From: an uncultured Clostridia bacterium
GTDB taxonomy: Bacteria; Bacillota; Clostridia; Oscillospirales; JAAYOS01
Assembly: GCA_947593925.1 (NCBI GenBank)
Contig: CANQDU010000003.1
Span: 179,359 to 243,358, forward strand
DNA: 64,000 bases
Reading direction: 5' to 3'
Part shown: positions 1-8,285 of the stretch, one piece after another
How positions within the stretch are numbered: the stretch's first letter is position 1
Layout: every line of letters begins with the position of its first letter
The notes under the pieces: model-generated
The model's database searches: none
What the model was told of the DNA's origin: nothing
What the model saw: only the letters and a program-made list of their open reading frames with translations
Made by a program: the position numbers and the translations under genes

Positions 1-326
1 AGACGGCAGCTGTGCGACTGTATCTCAAGCTGTGTGTCAACAAGCCGCTCGAGGTAGGCGTCGGTCTTCTCGGGGTTCTCCTGCATGAGCTCGGCGAGGG
101 TTTTGCCCGCGACATACTCCATGACTATCGCCCACTTGCCGTCAATGTTGGCGACCTCGAGGAGCTTCGGGACGCGCAGCCCCGCCTCCTCGATACGGGC
201 GTGGTTCAGCGCCTCATTGAGAACGTCCGACTTGGCGTAGCTCTCGTCAAAGACCTTTATCTTCTTGCCGTCCTCCTGATAGATGCTCTTTCTGCCGTCG
301 CTGTAAATAAGATTGTCGAGCTTCAT
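1..326 (-). CDS. Kinase/phosphotransferase-like protein (N-terminal part, truncated by window edge)
   Basis: Minus-strand translation MKLDNLIYSDGRKSIYQEDGKKIKVFDESYAKSDVLNEALNHARIEEAGLRVPKLLEVANIDGKWAIVMEYVAGKTLAELM resembles the N-lobe of APH/protein-kinase-like folds; ATG overlaps the adhE stop. Confidence 0.55.
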   Translation of the reverse strand, partial: MKLDNLIYSDGRKSIYQEDGKKIKVFDESYAKSDVLNEALNHARIEEAGLRVPKLLEVANIDGKWAIVMEYVAGKTLAELMQENPEKTDAYLERLVDTQLEIQSHSCR

Positions 327-2941
327 TTTGCTTCCTCCTCCCCGTAGTATGCCGCGAGATACATCTGCTTTATCTCGCTTATGAGCGGATAGCGCGGGTT
401 CGCGCCGGTGCACTGGTCGTCAAACGCCTGCTCGCACATCTCGTCGAGCCTGTCAAGGAAGTCCTTCTCGTCGATACCGTACTCGCGTATCGTCTTCTTT
501 ATGCCTATCGCGGCCTTCAGCTCCTCGATCTTTGCGATGAGGTTTTCGAGGCTCTCGTCATCGTCCTTGCCCGCGATGCCGAGGAACTGAGCTATCTCCG
601 CGTACCGCGCCTTGGTGTGCGGATAGGCGTACTGCGGGAAGGTACCCATCTTCGGCGGGACCTCCTCCGCGTTGAAGCGGAGGACGTGGCTTATCATCAG
701 GGCGTTCGCGATGCCGTGGGCTATGTGGTGGAACGCGCCGAGCTTGTGCGCCATCGAGTGGCAGACGCCGAGGAAGGCGTTCGCGAACGCCATACCCGCC
801 ATCGTGGACGCATCCGCCATCTTCGCGCGCGCCTCCGGGTCGGAGGCGCCGTTATTGTAGGCGCGCGGCAGGTAGTCGAATATCGTCTTTATCGCCTTGA
901 GGGCTATGCCGTCGGTGTAGTCGGTCGCCATCATCGAGGCGTATGCCTCGAGCGCGTGGGTCATGGCGTCTATGCCGGAGGCGGAGGTGAGTCCGCGCGG
1001 CATGGTCATCATCATGTCCGCGTCAACTATCGCCATGTTCGGCAGGAGCTCGTAGTCCGCGAGCGGGTACTTCACGCCGGTCGTCTCGTCGGTGATGACG
1101 GCAAAGGGCGTCACCTCCGAGCCGGTGCCGGCGGAGGTCGGTATCGCTATGAAATACGCCTTTTCGCCCATCTTCGGGAACTTGTAGACGCGCTTGCGGA
1201 TATCCACAAAGCGCATAGCCATATCCATGAAGTCCGCCTCGGGATGCTCGTAGAGCACCCACATTATCTTGCCCGCGTCCATCGCGGAGCCGCCGCCGAC
1301 GGCGATGATGCAGTCCGGCTCGAAGGCGTTGAGCACCGCCGCGCCCTTCTTCGCGCTCGCGAGCGACGGGTCGCTCTCCACCTCGAAGAAGGTGGTGTGG
1401 ACGATGCCCATCTCGTCGAGCTTGTCGGTGATGGCCTTGGTGTAGCCGTTTTTGAAGAGGAAGCTGTCGGTGACGATGAAGGCGCGCTTCTTGCCCATGT
1501 CGCGGAGCTCGTCGAGCGCGACCGGCAGGCAGTGCGGCTTGAGGTAGACCTTCTGGGGCGTGCGGAACCAGAGCATATTCTCTCTCCTTTCGGCGACGGT
1601 CTTGATGTTCAGCAGGTGCTTGGCGCCGACGTTTTCGCTCACCGAGTTGCCGCCCCACGAGCCGCAGCCGAGCGTGAGCGACGGGGTGAGCTTGAAGTTG
1701 TAGAGGTCGCCTATGCCGCCGTGCGAGGACGGAGTGTTCACGACGACGCGGCAGGTCTTCATCCGCGAGGCGTAGAGCTCCACGAGGTCGCGGCGGTTCT
1801 GCGTATCGACGTAGAGCGAGGCGGTGTGGCCGTAGCCGCCGTCCTCGACGAGGCGCTCGGCCTTCGCGCATGCGTCGTCAAAGTCCTTCGCGCGGTACAT
1901 TGCGAGCACCGGAGAGAGCTTCTCGTGCGCGAACTCCTCGCGCATCGACACGTCCTCGACCTCGCCTATCAGTATCTTCGTGTTCTCCGGGACCTCGACG
2001 CCCGCGAGCGCCGCTATCTCCGGCGCGCGGCGGCCGACTATCTTCGAGTTCACGGCGCCGTTTATGACTATCGTCTTTCTGACCTTCTCGAGCTCGTCCT
2101 TCTCGAGGAAGTAGCAGCCGCGCGCGGCAAACTCGCGCTTCACATCGTCATAAATTTCATTTGCGACTATGGCCGACTGCTCGGAGGCACAGATCATTCC
2201 GTTGTCGAAGGTCTTCGAGTGGATTATCGAGTTCACCGCAAGGCGGACGTCCGCGCTCGCGTCTATGACGGCGGGGACGTTGCCCGCGCCGACGCCCACC
2301 GCCGGCTTGCCGGACGAGTAGGCGCTCTTGACCATGCCGGGGCCGCCGGTGGCGAGGATGATGTCCGCCTCGCGCATGACGGTCTGGGTCATCTCGAGGG
2401 TGGGTATGTCTATCCAGCCGATTATCCCCTCCGGCGCGCCGGCGGCGACCGCCGCCTCGAGCACGACCTTCGCCGCGGCGATGGTGCACTTCCGCGCGCG
2501 GGGGTGCGGGCTGAAGATTATCCCGTTGCGGGTCTTGAGCGCGAGGAGCGACTTGAATATCGCCGTCGAGGTCGGGTTCGTGGTGGGTATGACCGCCGCA
2601 ACGACGCCGATAGGCTCTGCGTAACGGGTGATGCCGTACGCCTCGTCCCGCTCGATCACTCCGCAGGTCTTCTCGTGGCGGTATCTGTTGTAGATGTATT
2701 CGGCGGCAAAGTGGTTCTTTATCACCTTGTCCTCCATTACGCCCATGCCGGTCTCCTCCACCGCCATCTTCGCAAGCGGGATGCGGGCGCGGTTCGCGGC
2801 GGTAGCGGCGGCAAGGAAGATCTTATCCACCTGCTCCTGGGTGTAGGAGGCGTACTCGCGCTGTGCCGCGCGCACCGAGGCAATGGCTTCGGCAAGGCGC
2901 TCGGGCGTGTCTACCACCGGGTATGTCTTCTTTCCTTTCAT
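323..2941 (-). CDS. adhE: Bifunctional acetaldehyde-CoA/alcohol dehydrogenase
   Basis: ORF 323..2998; ALDH domain followed by iron-ADH domain (GGGSAMDAGKIMW, SGIDAMTHALEAY, CHSMAHKLGAFHHIAHG); ATG start (MKGKKTYPV) at 2941, the longer form would use TTG. Confidence 0.95.
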   Translation of the reverse strand: MKGKKTYPVVDTPERLAEAIASVRAAQREYASYTQEQVDKIFLAAATAANRARIPLAKMAVEETGMGVMEDKVIKNHFAAEYIYNRYRHEKTCGVIERDEAYGITRYAEPIGVVAAVIPTTNPTSTAIFKSLLALKTRNGIIFSPHPRARKCTIAAAKVVLEAAVAAGAPEGIIGWIDIPTLEMTQTVMREADIILATGGPGMVKSAYSSGKPAVGVGAGNVPAVIDASADVRLAVNSIIHSKTFDNGMICASEQSAIVANEIYDDVKREFAARGCYFLEKDELEKVRKTIVINGAVNSKIVGRRAPEIAALAGVEVPENTKILIGEVEDVSMREEFAHEKLSPVLAMYRAKDFDDACAKAERLVEDGGYGHTASLYVDTQNRRDLVELYASRMKTCRVVVNTPSSHGGIGDLYNFKLTPSLTLGCGSWGGNSVSENVGAKHLLNIKTVAERRENMLWFRTPQKVYLKPHCLPVALDELRDMGKKRAFIVTDSFLFKNGYTKAITDKLDEMGIVHTTFFEVESDPSLASAKKGAAVLNAFEPDCIIAVGGGSAMDAGKIMWVLYEHPEADFMDMAMRFVDIRKRVYKFPKMGEKAYFIAIPTSAGTGSEVTPFAVITDETTGVKYPLADYELLPNMAIVDADMMMTMPRGLTSASGIDAMTHALEAYASMMATDYTDGIALKAIKTIFDYLPRAYNNGASDPEARAKMADASTMAGMAFANAFLGVCHSMAHKLGAFHHIAHGIANALMISHVLRFNAEEVPPKMGTFPQYAYPHTKARYAEIAQFLGIAGKDDDESLENLIAKIEELKAAIGIKKTIREYGIDEKDFLDRLDEMCEQAFDDQCTGANPRYPLISEIKQMYLAAYYGEEEAK

Positions 2942-2980
2942 TCGGATCACTCTTTCTGCCGCACACGCGGCCGGGTCAGA

Positions 2981-2998
2981 TTGATAAAAATTTAACAA
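2981..2998. promoter_or_regulatory. Putative Rex operator, adhE proximal
   Basis: TTGATAA-AAAT-TTAACAA, one mismatch from the clostridial Rex consensus TTGTTAANNNNTTAACAA. Confidence 0.6.
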
Positions 2999-3015
2999 AC
3001 TGCTTGACTACGACA

Positions 3016-3044
3016 ATTATATCACCCGCCGTTCCGAATGTACA
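3016..3044 (-). promoter_or_regulatory. adhE promoter
   Basis: Minus strand TGTACA-N17-TATAAT. Confidence 0.6.
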
Positions 3045-3094
3045 GCGGAATTTTCGCCAAACCGACACTTTTTCTGTTTTTCACAAACATCTAA

Positions 3095-3112
3095 TCGTTA
3101 ATTTTTTAACAA
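3095..3112. promoter_or_regulatory. Putative Rex operator, adhE distal
   Basis: TCGTTAA-TTTT-TTAACAA, one mismatch from the clostridial Rex consensus. Confidence 0.6.
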
Positions 3113-3299
3113 TATGGCATGTTGAAGGCCTGACCTTACTCCAAGTCGGCACCGTGTTTCCATACTTTGGCAAACATCCATCCTTATTGGAAAAGACTTC
3201 TTATATTACTCTCCCCAGAAACTCACCCGGTCGGACGACAGATTTGTCTGAAACAGAGCGTCGTCCTGTTCTGGGGGTAATGGTGTTGTGTCTGTATTC

Positions 3300-3545
3300 A
3301 GGAGAGGGTTTATTAAGGGAGAGGGCGGAGCCCTCTCCCTTAATCGCGCTTTTTGGATACTTTTTGCGCGAGCAAAAAGTATCGCAGGGGTGCGGGGCGG
3401 CACAGCCCCGCGAAGGTGTCGGAACCGCTAGGTTCCGTATAAAACCTCGAAGTTTTACTTCGTATCAGTAAAGAGGTCGCGGGCTCCGCCCACTGACGGG
3501 ACGCGGGCGTTGCCCCGCGAATGCTCGCGGGGCTTCCCCGCTAGA
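3300..3545 (+). repeat. Modular multi-hairpin intergenic repeat, family R2
   Basis: Hairpin series (TAAGGGAGAGGG/CCCTCTCCCTTA, GATACTTTTTGC-GCGA-GCAAAAAGTATC, GGAACC..GGTTCC, CGAAGTTTTACTTCG); reverse complement of the same modules at 63781-64000. Confidence 0.75.
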
Positions 3546-3588
3546 TGGGTGTGGGCTCGCCCGCAGATTTGCTGCGACGCGCGGCGCT

Positions 3589-4305
3589 TCAGCGTGCCGC
3601 GTCGAGCACTTCTCCGACGAGTCCGTGTATGACGAGGTTCGCGCGGCCGTCGCGCGGGGTCGGGTCGCGATTAATTATGACGAGCCGGTCACCCGGATAG
3701 AACTCGAGGAACGCCGCCGCGGGATAGACCGTGAGCGACGTGCCCGCGACTATCACGAGGTCGGCGCGGCGAAGCGCCCGCGCCGAGGCGTCTATCACGT
3801 CCGAGTCGAGCGACTCGTCGTAGAGCACGACGTCCGGCTTTATCACCCCGCCGCACTCGCAGTGCGGCACGCCCTCCGTCGCCGCGATATACTCCGCGTC
3901 GTAGAACTTCCCGCACCTCATGCAGTGGTTGCGGTGGACAGAGCCGTGCAGCTCGAGGACGTTCTTCGAGCCCGCCGCCTGGTGCAGTCCGTCGATGTTC
4001 TGTGTTATCACGGCGGAGAGCTTCCCCTCCCGCTCGAGCTCCGCGAGGCGGATGTGCGCGCGGTTCGGGAGTATCCCCGGCACGAGCAGCTTATCCCGGT
4101 AGAACTCGAAAAACTCCTCCGTGTGCGACATGAAGAAGCTGTGGCTCAGTATCGTCTCGGGCGGATAGAGGCGCTTCTCAGAGTAGATGCCGTCCGCCGA
4201 GCGGAAGTCCTTCAGTCCGCTCTCGGTGGACACTCCCGCCCCTCCGAAGAAAACTATCCTGCCGCTTTCCGCTATCCAGTTCCGCAAGGTCTCGCGCGCG
4301 TCCAT
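3589..4305 (-). CDS. NAD-dependent protein deacylase, Sir2 family
   Basis: GGAGVSTESGLKDFRS, TQNIDGLHQAAG, CMRCGKFY..CECGG zinc cysteines; start at MDARETL. Confidence 0.93.
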   Translation of the reverse strand: MDARETLRNWIAESGRIVFFGGAGVSTESGLKDFRSADGIYSEKRLYPPETILSHSFFMSHTEEFFEFYRDKLLVPGILPNRAHIRLAELEREGKLSAVITQNIDGLHQAAGSKNVLELHGSVHRNHCMRCGKFYDAEYIAATEGVPHCECGGVIKPDVVLYDESLDSDVIDASARALRRADLVIVAGTSLTVYPAAAFLEFYPGDRLVIINRDPTPRDGRANLVIHGLVGEVLDAAR

Positions 4306-4428
4306 GCAGATGCCTCCCTTTGCTCTTTTTCTACTATTATACTCCGCTCCTCCGCGCGTTTCAAGCGCGGAGGGAGGCGAGAGCATGCGGCCGGCCATCG
4401 AAACCCTGCCGGCACACCCGAGCCGGTG

Positions 4429-5313
4429 TCACCGCCGGCGCTTGCCCGCGCGGCGGCGGAGGTACGCGCCGACGAGTCCGCGCTTCGGCGCGGCGATCAG
4501 AGCCGCGAGGAACACCAGTCCCGCCGCCGTCGCCATCGCCCCCGCGAACGACACGTCGAGCGCGAGCGCCGCGCGGACGCCGATGATGGCGCTTGCCGCC
4601 GCCGCGGTCACCGCCGCCGCGAGCATCTTCCCGAAGCTCTCCGCAAGGAGATACGCCGTCGCGGCGGGCGCCGCCATGAACGCCACGACGAGCACCGACC
4701 CCACCGTGTCAAACGATCCCACCGCCGTGAGCGAGACGAGCGCCATCATAAGATAGTGCAGAAGCGCGGGCGAAAATCCCATCACGAGCGCCGCCGTCCT
4801 GTCAAATGAGACGGTCTTCAGCTCCTTGAAAAGAGCGACGGCGAACAGAAGGTCGAGCGCGAGCAGTCCGGCGGACGTGTATATCCCCTTCGCGCCGATA
4901 TCCGCGCCGAAGAGCGTCATCCGCTCGAAGGGCGCGAACGCCAGCTCGCCGAGGAGCACCGTGTCGGTGTCGAGATGCACGGAGGACGCATACCGCGTTA
5001 TGAGTATCACCGCAAGCGCAAACAGGAGTGGGAAGACCACGCCGACCGCCGAATCCTCGCTCACGAGGCGGCTCTTTACGAGCATTTCTCCGAGGGCGAC
5101 CGTCACAAGTCCGACGGCGGCCGCGCCGAGGAAAAGCAGCGGCGAGTCGAGCCCGCCCGCCGCGAAGTATGCGAGCACTACCCCGAGAAGAATGGTGTGG
5201 CTCACGGCGTCCGCCGTCATCGTCATGCCGCGCACGAGCAGCAGCGAGCCGCACACCGCGCAGGACGCCGCCGTCATCACCGCGATAAGTCCTATTTCAA
5301 GCTCCGCCGGCAT
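4429..5313 (-). CDS. Metal (Zn/Mn-type) ABC transporter permease, ABC-3 family
   Basis: Multi-TM ABC-3 protein in an operon with a second permease, ATPase and substrate-binding protein. Confidence 0.85.
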   Translation of the reverse strand: MPAELEIGLIAVMTAASCAVCGSLLLVRGMTMTADAVSHTILLGVVLAYFAAGGLDSPLLFLGAAAVGLVTVALGEMLVKSRLVSEDSAVGVVFPLLFALAVILITRYASSVHLDTDTVLLGELAFAPFERMTLFGADIGAKGIYTSAGLLALDLLFAVALFKELKTVSFDRTAALVMGFSPALLHYLMMALVSLTAVGSFDTVGSVLVVAFMAAPAATAYLLAESFGKMLAAAVTAAAASAIIGVRAALALDVSFAGAMATAAGLVFLAALIAAPKRGLVGAYLRRRAGKRRR

Positions 5314-6451
5314 CGCTCCCGCCTCCTTTCCCGTCCTCGTCCGGCGCGGACGCGGCGGCGTGTTTCTCTCCGTCAGGCGGAGCGGCGGGGATTATCCGCT
5401 CGTTCTGTGGAGCGTTGGGACTTCCCTCTCCGTCCGGCGGAGCGGCGGGGCGCGCACTCTGCTCCGTAGTGGTGCTCGCGTCCGGCGGCGTCCTGTCAAA
5501 TCCTTCGGGAGCGCTCACGTTCGCCGCGAGCACCCGGCGGCGGAGACGCCTCCGCCGGACGAGCTTTGCCGCTATCCCCCGCCCCGGCGCGGCGAGGAGG
5601 CTCACCCCCGCGATGACGCTCGCCGTCACGACTATGGCGGGGCCGGTCGGGACGCCGTCGCGGAGCGAGCTGTACGCCGTCCCCGCGACGCCGCTCACCG
5701 CGCCGAACACCGCCGCGAGCGCGGTCATTCCCGCGAGGCTCCGCGTCCACTGCCGCGCCGCGACCGCGGGCGCTATGAGCAGCGCGCTCATCAGCACCGC
5801 GCCGACAGCCTGTATGCCGAGCACCGTCACGGCGACGGTCATCGCCGTGAGCGCGCCGCCCGCCGCGCCGGAGCGGAGGCCGGCGCTCGCGGCGTACTCC
5901 GGGTCGAACGCGGCGAGCTTGAACTGCCGAAAGAACACGCACACGAGCGCCGTAAGCATCAGCGCGAGCGCCGCCGAGGCGCACACGTCCCGCATGACTA
6001 TCGAGCTCGCCTCGCCGTAGATGAAGCGCGCTAGACCCGCCTTCGACGCCCCGGGGAGGCGCTGCGCATAGCTCATCAGCGCGAGCCCAAGCCCGAAGAA
6101 CACGCTCATCGCGACGGCGAGCGCGCTTTCAAACTTTATCCGCGTCCTGCGCGCGGTGAGCACGGTCGCGGCGGCGGCGAGGACGGCGCTCGCCGCCGCC
6201 CCCGCGAGCAGCACGGCGGCGTCTTTGCTCCCGGTGATGAGGTACGCCGCGACGACGCCGGGGAGCGCCGCGTGCGAGGCGCCGTCCGCAAGCAGCGCCT
6301 CGCGCCGCAGTACCGAAAAGCAGCCCACGACGCCGCTCATCAGTCCTATTATGGCCGCGCCGAGCGCGACGGTGCGGAAGGTGTAGTCCGAGAGCAGAGC
6401 CGCAAGTGTCCCCGCGGCGAGGCGCGGCATCGATCCGAGCGCCGCCGTCAT
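5297..6451 (-). CDS. Metal ABC transporter permease, ABC-3 family, with Pro/Ala-rich C-terminal tail
   Basis: MTAALGSMPRLAAGTLAALLSDYTFRTVALGAAIIGLMSGVVGCFSVLRREALLADGASHAALPGVV. Confidence 0.85.
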   Translation of the reverse strand: MTAALGSMPRLAAGTLAALLSDYTFRTVALGAAIIGLMSGVVGCFSVLRREALLADGASHAALPGVVAAYLITGSKDAAVLLAGAAASAVLAAAATVLTARRTRIKFESALAVAMSVFFGLGLALMSYAQRLPGASKAGLARFIYGEASSIVMRDVCASAALALMLTALVCVFFRQFKLAAFDPEYAASAGLRSGAAGGALTAMTVAVTVLGIQAVGAVLMSALLIAPAVAARQWTRSLAGMTALAAVFGAVSGVAGTAYSSLRDGVPTGPAIVVTASVIAGVSLLAAPGRGIAAKLVRRRRLRRRVLAANVSAPEGFDRTPPDASTTTEQSARPAAPPDGEGSPNAPQNERIIPAAPPDGEKHAAASAPDEDGKGGGSDAGGA

Positions 6452-7167
6452 ACCGCCGCCTCCGCCGCGCGGCGGCTGTATGCGCGGTCGATATTTCTCT
6501 CGCAGAAGACGTCCTCCACCGCGCCGGAGGCCACCACGCCGAGGTTTATGATGCTCACCCAGTCGAAGTAGTCCCGCACGGTTCGGAGGTCGTGGTGGAC
6601 CATGACGACGGTCTTTCCCTCCGCGCACAGTCCGCGCAGGATGGATATTATTGCGCGCTCGCTCACGGCGTCCACGCCTTTGAGCGGTTCGTCGAGGAAG
6701 TAGATCTCCGCGTCCTGCGCGAGCGCCCGCGCGAGGAACACCCTCTGCTGCTGACCGCCGGAGAGCTCGCCTATCTGCCGCGAGGCAAACTTCTCCATAC
6801 CCACGCGCCGCAGGCACTCCTCCGCCGCCGACTTATCCGCCTTCCCCGGACGGCGGAACCATCCGAGCGAGGCGTACCGCCCCATCAGCGCGACCTCGTA
6901 TGCGCTTATCGGAAAGTCGCGGTCGATGCTCTCGCTCTGCGGAACGTAGCCGACCGCGCCGCGCCGTCCCCGCGCGGGTATCCTGACCTCGCCCGCGAGC
7001 GGCTTCACAAGGCCGAGCATCGTCTTCATCAGCGTCGTCTTGCCCGCGCCGTTCGGGCCGACTATCGCGGCAAAGCTGCCGCGCGGTATCGTGAGGCTCA
7101 CGTCCACGAGAACCGGCTTCTCACCGTAGCTCACCGTGAGGTGGCGCACCTCCGCCGCAGCGTTCAT
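6448..7167 (-). CDS. Metal ABC transporter ATP-binding protein
   Basis: Walker A GPNGAGKTT, signature LSGGQQQR, Walker B EIYFLDEP; start MNAAAEVRHLTVSYG. Confidence 0.93.
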   Translation of the reverse strand: MNAAAEVRHLTVSYGEKPVLVDVSLTIPRGSFAAIVGPNGAGKTTLMKTMLGLVKPLAGEVRIPARGRRGAVGYVPQSESIDRDFPISAYEVALMGRYASLGWFRRPGKADKSAAEECLRRVGMEKFASRQIGELSGGQQQRVFLARALAQDAEIYFLDEPLKGVDAVSERAIISILRGLCAEGKTVVMVHHDLRTVRDYFDWVSIINLGVVASGAVEDVFCERNIDRAYSRRAAEAAV

Positions 7168-8117
7168 TCCGCCGCCCCCTCTCCCGAAAGCGCGGAAACT
7201 ATCGTGTCGATGTTTTTTCGGAACGCCGAACTGTAGGCCGCGTCCTCGCCGTCGCCGAGCGAGTCGGAGTAGAGCGAGCCGCCTATTTCGAGCGTTCCGC
7301 CGCGCGAGCGCACCGCCGCGATAAGCGCCTCGGCGCTCTTCTGCGGCACGCTCGTCTCGACGAACACCGCCCGCACTCCGCGCTCCGCTATCATATCCGC
7401 GAGCGCGGATATTTCCGCCGTGCCGGCCTCGGCGGAGGTGTTCATTCCCTGTATGCCGCGCACCTCGAAGCCGTACTCCGCGCCGAAGTACCCGAAGGCG
7501 TCGTGCGCCGTGACGAGCACGCGGCGCTCCGGCGGGAGCTCCGCCGTCCTCTCGCGGATATAGCCGTCCAGCTCGTCGATCTCCGAAAGGTAGTCCTCGA
7601 GGAGCGCCGCATACCCCTCGGCGTTCTCCGGGTCGAGAGATGCAAGCTCGGAGGAGACGTGCTCCGCCGCCTCCTTCCACAGCGGCACGCTGAACCAGAT
7701 ATGCGGGTCGGGCAAGCCGCCGATGTATCTCAGACTGTCCTCCCCTATCGCGTCGCCCGCGGCGACGACCGTCTTCTCCCCCTCGAGACCCCGAAAGACG
7801 TCGCTCATCCTCCCCTCAAGGCCGAGGCCGTTTACGAGTATCATGTCGGCGGAGCGCAGGCGGCGAAGGTCGCCTGCGCTCGCCTGATAGGTGTGCGGGT
7901 CCACGCCCTCGCCCATCAGAGTCTCTGCCGATATGTACTCCCCTCCGAGCACCGAGGCGAGGTCGCCGAGCATCGTGGTCGTCGCGACGACGCGCAGTCC
8001 GTCCCCCGCCGCAGGAGTATCCTCCCCCGCGCGGGCGCCGCCCGGCGAGCATCCCGCGCCCGCAAGCGCGGCAAGGGCGGCAAGCGCCGCCGCTGCCGCG
8101 CGAAACAGCTTTCTCAT
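7164..8117 (-). CDS. Metal ABC transporter substrate-binding lipoprotein (ZnuA/MntA-like)
   Basis: Lipobox LAGAGC; VVATTTMLGDLASVLGG, GVDPHTYQAS, DPHIWFSV. Confidence 0.9.
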   Translation of the reverse strand: MRKLFRAAAAALAALAALAGAGCSPGGARAGEDTPAAGDGLRVVATTTMLGDLASVLGGEYISAETLMGEGVDPHTYQASAGDLRRLRSADMILVNGLGLEGRMSDVFRGLEGEKTVVAAGDAIGEDSLRYIGGLPDPHIWFSVPLWKEAAEHVSSELASLDPENAEGYAALLEDYLSEIDELDGYIRERTAELPPERRVLVTAHDAFGYFGAEYGFEVRGIQGMNTSAEAGTAEISALADMIAERGVRAVFVETSVPQKSAEALIAAVRSRGGTLEIGGSLYSDSLGDGEDAAYSSAFRKNIDTIVSALSGEGAAE

Positions 8118-8220
8118 AGTCTTCTGTCCTCCGCTCATTTATTGGGCGCGCCGGACGCAGACATGCGCGGGCGCTATCCCTCGTTACAGAGTATTCGGCG
8201 CCCGCCGGGGTGTGACGGCA

Positions 8221-8258
8221 AAAAAATTCCGCCCGACCCGCAATGGGCCGGACGGAAG
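8221..8258 (-). terminator. Intrinsic terminator downstream of GH78 gene
   Basis: Minus strand TTCCGTCCGGCCC-attgc-GGGTCGGGCGGAA-TTTTTTT. Confidence 0.85.
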
Positions 8259-8285
8259 CATAACGCACGGTTTGCAAAGCCGCGC

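Noticed and set aside
617-2995. 792-aa + strand ORF opposite adhE, and similar long antisense ORFs (11858..14833, 29855..31123, 49432..52164, 39082..41430)
   Set aside because: Mirror frames of well-recognised genes in GC-rich DNA; Arg/Val/His-rich translations with no domain motifs or plausible RBS
3120-3590. Insertion sequence or transposon at the R2 region
   Set aside because: No transposase ORF or clear terminal repeats with target-site duplication; only hairpin modules
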